A stretch of 64,000 nucleotides of DNA from Zygnema cylindricum. Lineage: Eukaryota; Streptophyta; Zygnematophyceae; Zygnematales; Zygnemataceae. The notes beneath the pieces are model-generated. The model worked only from the letters and a program-made list of their open reading frames with translations, did no database searches and was not told where the DNA came from. A program made the position numbers and the translations under genes. The stretch is from NCBI GenBank assembly GCA_037447655.1, contig JBBHKE010002850.1, positions 124,001-188,000 on the forward strand. The letters are read 5' to 3'. Below are positions 34,817 to 45,174 of this stretch, in pieces. Each line of letters begins with the position of its first letter. The first letter of the stretch is position 1.

Positions 34817-36563
34817 CTAGTCTAATTTTAACTTTTCTTTTAATCCACATTTTTCCCTACAATATTTTAACTTGGGAGAGGGCACAGGTTTGGTCATCAT
34901 ATCAGCCACCGTTTTTTCATCGGATTTATACACAAGATTAACAACTTTATTTTCAACCTTTTCCCTCACGAAACTCAATCTTATGTCTATATACTTAGCC
35001 TTGAAATGTTGTTTTAGATTGGCGGCAATAGCAATGGCAGCCTGATTATCACATAAAACTTCATGCACTCCTTGCTTCATATACCCCAATTCTTGCAACA
35101 AGGATTTGACCCACATCAACTCTTTCACAGCCGAACAAGAGGCCATGTACTCAGCCTCCATAGTAGACTGAGCAACCATCTTTTGTTGCTTGCTGCTCCA
35201 ACTTCAAGCACCTTTCCCCACATATAACACATACCGAGAAGTACATCTTCTCATAGGTGCATCCCCATAACTGGCATCACTCCAAGTAGTGATATCAGTG
35301 TGCTCCCCTCCCAAATGCAACCATAACCCTCTGGTTCCTACTAGATATCTCATGACTCTCTTGGCTGCCTCCCAATCTCTCTTCTTAGGATCGTTAAGAC
35401 TCATACTAAGGAATCTTACTGCTGTCGCTATGTATGGCCTTGTACAGTTCATAAAGTAGATCAAACTTCCTATGACGTGTGTATAAGGATTTAACCTCAT
35501 AAACTCTCTCTCCTATAGACATATCTGATCATCTAAGACTATCACTTCTCGTTCTACACTCCCATCACTTACTTTCTTCAAGTCCATAAGAGTGGCACAA
35601 CTGTTTCCCTTTTCTATCTGGAATTTCTCAAGCATATTACCTATTGCTTCTTTCTAAGTAAATTTGATAATCATTTCCCCCCCTATCTCTCTCCATTTGT
35701 GTCCCCATAATATATCTTGCCTCCCCTAAATCCTTCATATCAAATCTGCTTCTAATATCTTTCTTTAACTTATTTATCTTTTCCATAGACTTACTTAACA
35801 CGAGCAGATTATCCACATAAATTGCAATAAAAATGACACCATTCTCATCTTCAAACATATAGATAGAATGGTCAGAGATGATCGAGATATATCCCAGACC
35901 GGTGAGAAACTTATCTTGTTTCTTATTCCACTATCGTGGAGCCTACTTCAATTCATATAAGGAATTTATGAGCCGCAGACTTTGCTCTCTTCTCCTTCCT
36001 CCACAAACCCCTCTAGTTGCCTCATGAAAAATTATTTCTCTAACTGTCTTAATATCTATCTGGTGTATTTCCATGTCTTTTGCTTCTACCATACTGAGGA
36101 GAATCCTTACTGATGGGAAGCGAATTACTAGAGCAAAAGTCTCCTTATAGTCAATCCCCTCCTTTTGGGTGAACCCCTTTGCTACCAATTGAGCCTTATA
36201 TCTCTCAATGGTATTATCTGGGTTCAATTTTAGTTTATACTCCCATTTACAGCCAATCGGTTTTCTGTCCGAATGACAGTCCGTTAGTTCCCAAGTCTTT
36301 ACTTCTATGATGGAGGCCATCTCATAATTTATGGCTCTAACCCATCTGTCTTTCTCCGGATTGTTCACTGCCTTTGAGTATGGCTGAGTCTCATCTTGGT
36401 GAGATAGCTTAGTTACCTTATGAGCGACCTTTTTTTCTTGTATCATTTTGTTGCTCTTTCTCCCTCCCTCAAACTTCGAAGTTGGGATGGAGGGAAGTCT
36501 TGGATTTCTTCTTACTGCCTCATCGACTCCCCTATCCTCCTTTTGTGTCTCCTCGAAATCCAT
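34817..36563 (-). pseudogene. Element D RT and RNase H
   Basis: RNase H retains the key residues WSDASYGD (35204-35500), STMEAEYMAS, LCDNQAAIAIA and YIDIRLSFV (34817-35179), but a stop and frame change separate the two parts. RT pieces cover ELTDCHSDRKPIGCKWEYKL and EGIDYKETFA (35943-36563) and MKDLGEARYIMGTQMERD (35637-35858). The active site reads YVDN in place of YVDD. The pieces are close relatives of those in A and C. Confidence 0.85.
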
Positions 36564-36798
36564 AGGAACATGTGAGGTTTCTGGTGGATCCCCTGTATCT
36601 TAGATCTCCTCGAATCAATAATCCCTGTTTCACTCATGTCCATTTCGAAAAGATGGTTTCCTCCTCACCTTTGGACTCAAATCTGATCTCTATGTAATGG
36701 GTTCAAATGACTTCCCTTCATCCATGACAACTAGGTGCTTGACCAAAATGATATCTCTCTTTGCTAAGTGATAGACTCTATATCCGTTGACATCCTCA

Positions 36799-37990
36799 TT
36801 ATATCCTACAAAGTATCCCGGTTTTCCCTTGGCATCTAGTTTCCAGTTTTCTCCTATTTGTGTTAAGATTGTAAATTTGGCTACTGAATACTTTAATGTG
36901 AGAGTTATCTAGTTTCCTTCCAACCCATCTCTCATAAGGTGTCATTCCCTTTACAGCTGAGGTAGAGACTCTATTTTTAATGTAGTTGGCACTGTTCATG
37001 GCTTCTGCTCAAAATCTCTTTCCTATTTTCTTGTCGGCCAACATACTGCATGTACTATCTCTTAGTGCTCGGTTCAACCTCTCTGCTACCCCATTTTGTT
37101 CCGGGTTATATGGTACGGTTTTCTGGTGCTGAACTCCTTTATCTCTCAAGTATTCCTCAAACTGGTTAGAGGTATATTCCCCCCATTATCACTCCTTATT
37201 CTCTTATTGGGGGTTCCATGCAACTTCTCACTCGAAGCATAATATTCTTTCAAGTAAGTTGATGTTACAGACTTTGTTTTTAGGAAGTAGACACTAGAAT
37301 ATCTAGACCAATCATCTGTTATTGTCAACATAAACCTCTTTTCTCCGACCGAATGTACTTTTGCAGGTGCCCAGATATCTTTATGGACCTGATTTAGTCA
37401 TTTCTCACCTCTATAAGTGGCAGCTTTAGGAAAGGGAAGTCTGTGAGCCTTACCTTGAGTACAACCACTACAATCATCCATCATTTCATTATCCCCAAAC
37501 TGAATGCCTTCTACTACACCAAGTTTTTTCATTCCTTTAACGTATCAAAATGCACATGCCCTAATCGCTTATGCTAAATCAGTAACTTTGGAACAACAAC
37601 ATAGTAAGCATTCTTTTTTTCATTACTCAAATTAAGCCTAAACATTCCTTGGCTACCCTTATCTGCCGTGAAGTAGACTTTATCCCCATACTTAGCTGTA
37701 AAGACTTTCTTTCTAGTGAAGGTATCTAACTCTTTGTCATCTAACAGAGACGTAGGGACAAGATTTTTACTCAGTTGAGGAATGTAGAGTACTTCTGAGA
37801 AGATGAGTATAGAATTCTTTCCCGTCACTAAGACTTTCAGATCTATCGATCCCACTAGATCTGTTGTAACCACTCTCCCATCCATATACTCTATCTCTAC
37901 AGTAGGGATTTTTCTTAGCTCAGTAAAGAGATGCTTATCAGGACACATATGCATAGATGCATGTGAGTCGATAATCCATCCTTCATGTGG
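36799..37990 (-). pseudogene. Element D protease and integrase
   Basis: The protease region (37574-37990) shows IIDSHASMHMCPDKHLF, where DSGA or DTGA is expected, then VEIEYMDGRVVTTDLVGSID. Integrase pieces show ITDDWSRYSSVYFLK and RIRSDNGG (37146-37331) and NPEQNGVAERLNR near 37.1 kb, so D, D and E can be seen; the C-terminal MNSANYIKNRV and TPYERWVGRKLDNSHIKVF block follows at 36799-36999. Broken by frameshifts. Confidence 0.82.
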
Positions 37991-38907
37991 AGCTTCCCAA
38001 ATTGCTTCGAGAGCACACTTCTATTTCCGAGGGATCTGCTTCTCTTCCACACTCCATTAAAAAAAGCTCCTTATCCTCTTCCTCATAGGACTCGTCCTCG
38101 GTCTCTCCTCTTACTTTTGTGACCACAAGTGCCTTCTTCTTCTCTCTAAAACAACCCCCTCCACGGTTCTCTTGCAGCCTCGGCTCCGTTAGCTTGACAC
38201 AATTTTGTTGATAGTTGAGTAATTTCTAGGTCTTTATAGAAAAAGAGCAAAAGCAGTCTATCCCTGACCCCCTTCTCCAAGCCCCCACACTTGTTGTAGT
38301 CATTAAAGGCTTGATAGGGAGCTAAAGCCATGGCTGCCTAAGCTCACTAGAGAAGATAGGGGGTGGATTAGGTAGATTTACCAAAAGGTACTTGACGGAC
38401 CCAGGAATTGATCTTAGTACCTGCCGTCCGTCAAGTTGCGTCGTTGCTCTAACTGTTAATTCTAGGACTAATATTACGATATATAGGGTTTGATATATAT
38501 ATAAATTGTTAAACGTAGATAATTTGTTTAACGGAGAATAGATACTTAGTGCATGGATACAGTTTGATTTAGTACGGAGTACGGTATGGGGACGGAACGG
38601 ATACAGCGCATTTGTTTTGATGGCGAAACAAATACCACGCATCGAATTTTAGCGGCTAAGATTATAGCCGGTTTTGATCGGACGGTAGGCACCGCGATCA
38701 CGGAAGAGGCACATTTGGCGTTTTACGATCTTTGCCATGTCAGATGACACATGGCGTGAAAACATTGGATTACGGAAACTCCAGAGATTACAGGAACAAA
38801 TCCTAATTTGACACGTGTCGACATTTTGGCCATGTTGTATAATGACCGTACAGAATGTACACCGGCACCTGTACTTTTCAGTACAACACAATAATTTGAT
38901 TGGTGCC

Positions 38908-39792
38908 TGTTGAAAAGAGGTAATTAATAGTTCACTTCCCTATTTTACTTTTGTTTCAAAGAAAGAGAGTGAGGATCAAGGGCGCGCCATGGCTGCCGCA
39001 ATATTTAGAAAGTGGCAGTTTTTGAAGTAAAGGGTATTTTGCTAAAATGATGCATAAGTCTAGATTTGAACCTGCGACCTCTAGACTCTCTTTAACCTAA
39101 CGCCTTAACCATTAGGCGTTATGACATACACGTGACGGGTTTCATAAATATATAAACATTAATGCAACAGCTATTTAACAGCAGAATAACCAAAAGGAGC
39201 AATTTCTGCATGTACGCGAATCTGAACCGTGTAAAATATGTTTTGATCGGACGGTCGGCATTATAGCCGCCACGCGAAGTGAGCTTTTGGCGGCATACGG
39301 AGATATCGTCACGCGGTGCCACGTGGCGCCACATTATTTGATACCGGAGAAGATGAGAGGAGGAACCATGGCTTCCGATTTGACAGGTGTCACCTTGTAG
39401 ACCTTGTCTTACTATAGTCGTACAATAAGTACATCGTCCATTGTACCTTCTTGTACTATATAGTGTTCCTATTGGACTAGGGTTTAGTAGTAGGTAGTCG
39501 TGAGTAGGCAGACCAAGACTTAGTAAAATTTAGGTACCTCTCTCTCTAAGAGAGCTTGTAACTATAAAGGTCATCTTTGACCAGCCATAACTTACTGCTC
39601 AGGTGAGCAAATTTAGTGATTCTTTTTGCGTTTCACTCAAGGGAGTCTTGTCCTCACAAGGGTGAGAGTGGTCAGAATATTTGTGTGCCTGGGCGGCGCT
39701 TATTCAGCGGGAAAGTAGAAGGGGAAAATATTATCCTAGAGGCTTTACATAGGCTGCTCATTCTGTGGGTCAATGGAGACCACAGAATTTCA
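38908..39792 (+). mobile_element. Solo LTR E, nested in the B2 5' LTR
   Basis: It begins TGTTGAAAAGAGG and ends ATTTCA. The flanks are GTGCC (38903-38907) and GTGTC (39793-39797), a 5-bp target duplication with one change; the uninterrupted B2 3' LTR reads GGTGCCGTACTTC at the same place. The LTR, 885 bp, belongs to none of families A-D or G but shares their hairpins. On its reverse strand, 39051-39118 resembles a tRNA (see the separate entry). Confidence 0.92.
39051..39118 (-). other. tRNA-like sequence in solo LTR E
   Basis: The - strand reads GCCTAATGGTTAAGGCGTTA (A-box-like TGGTTAAGGCG), and about 39 bp on AGGTCGCAGGTTCAAATCT (B-box GGTTCAAATC). Spacing fits a tRNA gene body, but the acceptor stem does not pair well, so this is a tRNA-derived or Pol III promoter-like relic and not a working tRNA gene. 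Confidence 0.5.
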
Positions 39793-40255
39793 GTGTCGTA
39801 CTTCAGTAGATAGAGTTTTAGAGGGGGAATATGACTTAGAAAGTTTTGGGTAGGTAGCTGCTTCTCCCAAAGAGCACCTTGTATAAATGGCAAACTTTGG
39901 CCAGCCATAACGATCAATTTACTTGACCATTTTCAGTGATTCTTTTTGTTGCGCAATCAAGGGAGTCCAAGCTACACAGAGGTATAGTCGGTCAATGTTT
40001 TTGCCTTCCAGGGTGGCTGCATTTGTAAGGGAAAGTCAAAGTGGGTGAATGTGTCCAAAACTTGTATTCTAACTTTGCATTCTGTGGTGAAACTGAGCAC
40101 ACAGAAAGTCTTATTTCATAGAGGTGAAACTATAATGGGTCTATGAATGTCAAGGGGTCAGTCATTTGTGTTTATATCAACTTGGATTCGGCATTATCTA
40201 GATAGGCTTCTTTTGGATTTGCGGTTCTGTGGGCAATGGAGCGCACAAAGTTTCA

Positions 40256-41881
40256 GGTTATGGGCCCACTTGTAGGGATTAAAACTGAAAAAAATGACAG
40301 AAAAATATAGGAATACCACAAACACTAAAGCAAAACATCTCATACTTAGATATGTGTCTAAGTCCATAGCTATCACTCTTTCATCACCAAGTCTTCAGAG
40401 ATATGGGAAGCACTAATTCAGATTTATAAGAGTGAGACTATTCAGAGGCAGCAGTTAGTAAAACAGGAAATAAATGCCTATGCTTGTAAAGGCGGTAACA
40501 TGATAGAGTTTTGCAATGTTATTGCTGCTTTATATGGTGATCTTGCTAGTGCGCGATATGTAGAATCTGAGGAGAGAAAGATTGATACACTACTCATGAA
40601 ACTCCCAGATAAGTACGAATACATCATTTGTCGTATGCAGGTAGTTGATGGTTCCTCATAGACTATGAACTTTACCATGCGGATAATTCTTGTGAGGGAA
40701 AGCACTTTCGAGCTTCGTAGGGGAGCTGACTGGGTGAATGCATTTACAGCTGGTGGTGGTTGGCGGAAGCCTGTTGAGAGGAAGAAAGACAAATGTAAAC
40801 CTTATCGAAACTTTGGTGGAAAGAGAGGGAGAGGAAAAGAAAGGGGAGCTTTGAAAAAGGGGGTTTGCTTCTTTTGTAGGGAACCGGGTCATTATATGGA
40901 GGAATGCCCTTATTTCGAAAAACTTAGAAGTTGGAATATGGATGAGGAGGAAGAAGGGGGAAAGGAGAAAGAGGATGAAGATATTTTAGAGCTTCTCCGG
41001 ATTAGTAGTATGTGGAAGAGAGAAAAGCACACTGAAATTCCACGAAAGCAACAGTGTGCTTTTGGAGGTATAAGAGAAGTAAAGAGAGAGGAGGTACTTG
41101 AGAATGTCGATGAGTGTAGAGTGTATGACTTAGAAATGAGAAAGTCAAATCTAGGATCCCTAAGTGAAAACGGGAAAGATAAAAATAATGAGAATAATTT
41201 TATAGATAATAGAGAAACAGAAAACTGATCAGAAAGGGAGACTTCAACGGATTCTGAGGAAAGGGGAGAAGTGAAACTCGAAGAGGTTTTAAAGGATAGG
41301 GGAGAAGAGAAATATTTGATTAAGGTTTAGGGGAGAACAAATATTTATTGGGAATCATATTTGAAAGTGATAGTGGAAAGAATTCCACGATGGAGAGTGA
41401 GGGAAGTTCAGAAAATGGGAAAATTATCATGGATAAAAATATGAGTATGGAAGATGTAGATCTTATGAGGAACTTAGTGGGGACTAGTGTTTTTTGGGAA
41501 TATTTGGGGGTGGATGGATTTGACATCACTACTTGGTGTGATGTCGCTTGTCAAGATGTGCTTGTAAAAGGGTTATCATCCGGGTATGTGTTGCAGGTTG
41601 GGGATGGGGCTGACTGTTGGAAATGCAAAAGGGAAATTAGATTCTGGTTGGATGAAAAAGGGAGGAGGTGGATAAAATCTTTGATCGGATTTATGATAGG
41701 TGGGTGCTAAATGAAATGTGTGATGCAATTATTATTTCAGTTCATCTAATGCATTGATTTAAATTCGAGAGTATTTTTCTTAAGTTTTATAAAAAGAAAA
41801 AGAAAAAGAAAAAGGAAATAGGGGAATGAGTGTTTGTTTATTTGTTTGTAAGAGTTGAAAGGAAGTAGAAAAGAAGGGGAG
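40256..41881 (+). pseudogene. B2 Gag with RNase-H-like tail (broken)
   Basis: Gag pieces include RQMQVVDGSS-type residues, MRIILVRESTFELRRGADWV and the zinc knuckle CFFCREPGHYMEECP (40665-41228), then a stop after ENWS-like residues. After a short duplication the frame resumes at 41348-41710 with MDKNMSMEDVDLMRNLVGTS, VDGFDITTWCDV, YVLQVGDGADCWKCKREI and RWIKSLIGF. The order and content are the same as in B1 and B4. Some stops look like TGG-to-TAG or TGA changes. Confidence 0.82.
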
Positions 41882-43049
41882 TGTTGATATTTGAGTATTT
41901 TCTAGGTCTTTATAGAAAAATAGCAAAGGCAGTCAGTCCCTAACTCCCTTCTCCAAGCCCCCACACTTGTTGTAGTCACTGAAGGCTTGATAGGGAGCTA
42001 GAGCCATGGCTGCCTAAGCTCCCTAGAGAAGACAAGGGGTGGATTAGGTAGATTTACCAAAAGGTACTTCACGGAACCAGGAAATGATCCTGGTACCTAC
42101 TGTCTGTCGAGTTGCGTCGTTGCTCCAACCGTTAAGTCTAGGACTAATATTACGATATATAGGGTTTGATAAATATATAAATTGTTACACGTAGATTAAT
42201 TCGTTTAACGGAGAATAGATACTTAGTGCATAGATAAATTTTGATTTAGTACAGAGTACGGTATGGGGACGGAACGGATACAGCGCATTTGTTTCGATAG
42301 CGAAACAAATACCGTGCGTCGAATTTCAGCGGCTAGGATTATAGCCGGTTTTGATCGGACGGCTGCGATAGGCACCGCGATCATGGAAGAGGTACTTTTG
42401 GCGTTTTACGGTCTTTGCCATGTCAGATGACACATGGCGTGATAGCATTGGATTACAAAAACTCCGGAGATTACAAGAACAAATCATGATTTGACACGTG
42501 TCAAAATTTTGGCCATATTGTACAATGGCAGTACATAAAGTACACCGGCACCTGTACTTTTCTGTACGACACAATAATTTGATTGGTGCCGTACTTCAGT
42601 AGATAGAGTTTTAGAGGGGGAATAGGACTTATAAAATTTTGGGTAGGTAGCTGCCTCTCCCAGAGAGCACATTGTATAAATGGCAAACTTTGGCCAGCCA
42701 TAACGATCAATTTACTTGACCATTTTCAGTGATTCTTTTTGCTGCGAACTCAGGGGGTGTCCAGGCTTCACAATGGTGTAGTCTGTCAAAGTTTTTGCCT
42801 GACAAGGTGGCTGCATTTATAAGGGAAAGTCAAAGTGGGTGAATTTGTCCAAAACTCATATTCTAACTTTGCATTCTGTGGTGAAACTGAGCACACAGAA
42901 AGTCTTATTTCACAAGGGAGAACTATAATGGGTCTCTGATTGTCAACAGGTCAGTCATTTAGGTTTATATCAACTTGGAGTCGGCACTATCTTGATAAGC
43001 TTCTTTTGGATCTGCGATTTTTGTGGGCAATGGAGCACACAGAGTTTAA
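41882..43049 (+). repeat. 3' LTR of B2
   Basis: It starts TGTTGATATTTGAGTATTTT directly after the purine tract AAGAAGGGGAG. The last base pairs read GAGTTTAA where CA is expected, so the end is uncertain by a base or two. Confidence 0.85.
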
Positions 43050-43054
43050 ATCCG

Positions 43055-43825
43055 CTATAAAGTGTCCTGGTTTTTTGCAAAAGTGACAAAGACCCTTTGG
43101 GGGGCTCGGTCCTCCAAAATGATCTCTCTTTTCTTTGAATGGTTTCTTTGGATCCTTCCCTCATCGATTTCCTCCTGCAGCTAGAGCTTGAATGCTCTTT
43201 CCTCCTCTCCTAATCTCCATTGTGTTTTCCTACACAACTATCATTCGGACCACTGTATTCCACTTCCATGAACTATCAGTCATTTCCTATACTCGGTACA
43301 CTATGTTCTCGTACTCGTGTGGTAACTTCATGATGAGAATGTTAATTTTTATCTTCATTGTACTTGTCCACCCAACACTCTTCATCTCCATATACAAACA
43401 AAAGAGACCATTGCAGTAATCTAACATCTTTCCTCCTTTGTAAGTGTAATTCACTAGCTTTTGCTCAGCCAACTGGAGCACCTGGATAGTACCTGCTCTA
43501 TAGATCTCCACCAAACTCACCCAGAACTCCTCGGCCTTGTAAATGTGAAGGTGAGGGGTAGCCAAAGCTTGAGTGAGGTGCCTTAGAATGAAGTTTTTGG
43601 CAGCCATGTTCACCTCTTCCCACATTTGAGCGTCCTTCTCCGCGGTCTTTACGTCCGCTGCCCCAGGTGCCGTTACAATAGGAGTGAGGGGTGTCTCGTT
43701 CCCTTTCCCCTTTTCGGACACACTGTTGTCCCCATCATTTGCCTCCTCCGCTGAAGCAGTCACTGCTGCAGAAAACCTTACTCCTCCAAATCGTGGTGGA
43801 GTTACCGAAGGTGGACATTTCATTT
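43055..43825 (-). pseudogene. Element D Gag (N-terminal two thirds)
   Basis: 43823-43287 encodes a copia Gag of the UBN2 type: MAAKNFILRHLTQALATPHL, LVEIYRAGTIQVLQLAEQ, YTYKGGKMLDYCNGLF and LIMKLPHEYENIVYRV. Near 43090 the - strand gives CHFCKKPGH, the start of the zinc knuckle, after which B2 interrupts. Gag forms the virus-like particle that packages element RNA in the cytoplasm. Confidence 0.8.
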
Positions 43826-43941
43826 TTCCACAGTCGATACCCTAGTATCGTTTTTCACACGAAGCCCCCATCATCATGGCTTCCCAATAGATGAACCCAG
43901 ATCCATTTAAGGTGGGCACCCGAGAGGGTGGGCCCATAACG

Positions 43942-44941
43942 TGCAATTTTGTGTCCTCCATTGGACTACAAAATTTATGAAACCTCTAGATAGTTTTAAC
44001 AAACCCACATCTAGCCACAACCACTACTGGCCAAGTGGACAAATTGACAGTTAGACTGCACCCTTGTGCGGCGAAGACTTCCCTAAGTCCTAAAAAAAAA
44101 AATCACTGAAAACGGCCAACCAGCTGATAAGTTATCAGGTGGCAAAGATGCAAATTTATGCAAAGCTCCGAAGGGAGAGGTGACTGTCTTAAAATATGCT
44201 AAGTCTTACTTCCCTATCACAACCCCTATCTACTACAGTAGGACCTAATCATATAACTGTAAAGTACAGAAAGGTAATACGATCGATGTGTTTTCTGTAG
44301 GGCCTGTGTACGACAAGGTCACTAAGTGGACGCGTGTCAACCTTTCACTCTTCCGTACGCTCCCCAGAATTTCTACGACCAAATTTTATCCCTCCACGTG
44401 ATGCCATGTCATGCCACATCCATAAACGCCAAAGTGACAATTCTAGGATTTCGGCAGCGATGTATGCCGTAGGATTAAATCTGACATTGAATTTTAACGG
44501 TGGAAACAAATGTCCGATTCATTTGTTTCGTGAGAAATGAGGTCCGCACTGAACTCTAACTAGTTCTATATTCTTTCGTTTATATTTTAGTTAATCATTT
44601 TCAAGACCGTACACAAGTTTAAATACATATCAAATCCTATGTATCCTAACAGACTTCTTAAATAGACTGGTTAGAGCTAATTGCTACGCTGCGCTTTGCC
44701 CGTCGGAGGTTTGAGTTCTGCCAGACCCAACCCTTTGTTGAGAGTGACTTAAGTCACTCTATAGTCCTGCATATGGAGCTGAGGCAGCCATGACTCCATC
44801 ACTCTCTCTCTGTTCTTCAGTGACTACAACTAGTATGGGGGCAAGAGAGAGGGGATGGAGGCAGTTTGCCTTCACTTTTCTTACCTTTTTTGGCTAATCT
44901 ATTTAGACCTAGAAAATACCCAAAACTAGTTTATTTTAACA
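43942..44941 (-). repeat. 5' LTR of D
   Basis: 1000 bp. It starts TGTTAAAATAAACTAGTTTT at 44941 on the - strand and ends AATTGCA at 43942, next to the primer site. The palindromic pair GAAACAAATG and CATTTGTTTC lies near 44.5 kb. Confidence 0.85.
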
Positions 44942-45174
44942 TATGGGAGGATAGTCACTACTACTGTTGTTTGATCGGTAAATGTAAAAGTGTTAGCAGA
45001 AGGAAAGACATCCATAGTTACATTCTCCAATATATTGTATATTCCGGATCTGAACAAAAACCTCATCTCTACGTCTGTTTTAGATGATAAGGGTTTGATA
45101 GTATCACTAGGAAAAGAGTCTTTACCGCTTGTTAAAAGGAGAAAGTTTATTTCACTGCTGAAAAAGGTAGCCAG
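44942..45174 (+). pseudogene. Fragment of an older C-like element (C2), left part
   Basis: Collinear with C's own protease-to-integrase lead at about 54785-55010 (GGAGGATAGTCACTACTACT, GGAAAGACATCCATAGTTAC, AACCTCATCTCTACGTCTG). It is cut on the left by D and on the right by C at the duplicated GCCAG, and continues at 58888. Confidence 0.85.

Larger units (their letters stand above)
38206..40255 (+). repeat. 5' LTR of B2 (interrupted by solo LTR E)
   Basis: It starts TGTTGATAGTTGAGTAATTT and ends TTTCA before the primer site. It holds a clear 10-bp paired stem, CTTGACGGAC with GTCCGTCAAG, around 38391-38434, enclosing the T-arm-like sequence. Confidence 0.85.
38206..43049 (+). mobile_element. 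Non-autonomous LTR element B2, nested in D
   Basis: 5' LTR 38206-40255 (including the E insertion), primer site GGTTATGGGCCCAC from 40256, a Gag/RNase-H-like region, purine tract, and 3' LTR 41882-43049. Without E the two LTRs have the same length, about 1160 bp. It splits D's gag just before the zinc knuckle. The 5' flank is AATTT; the 3' flank (ATCCG) does not match, so the target duplication is lost or the end misplaced. Confidence 0.87.
33957..44941 (-). mobile_element. Ty1/copia LTR retrotransposon D, interrupted by B2
   Basis: On the - strand: 5' LTR 44941-43942, primer site at about 43941-43930 (CGTTATGGGCCC, first base changed), gag, then (after the B2 insertion) protease, integrase, RT, RNase H, purine tract at 34804-34820 and 3' LTR 34803-33957. 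The 3' LTR has lost about 170 bp at its outer end, so no target duplication can be read. All genes carry frameshifts or stops. Confidence 0.87.

Noticed and set aside
39051-39118. A functional tRNA gene
   Set aside because: A- and B-box-like motifs are present, but no good acceptor or anticodon stem; kept only as a tRNA-like relic.
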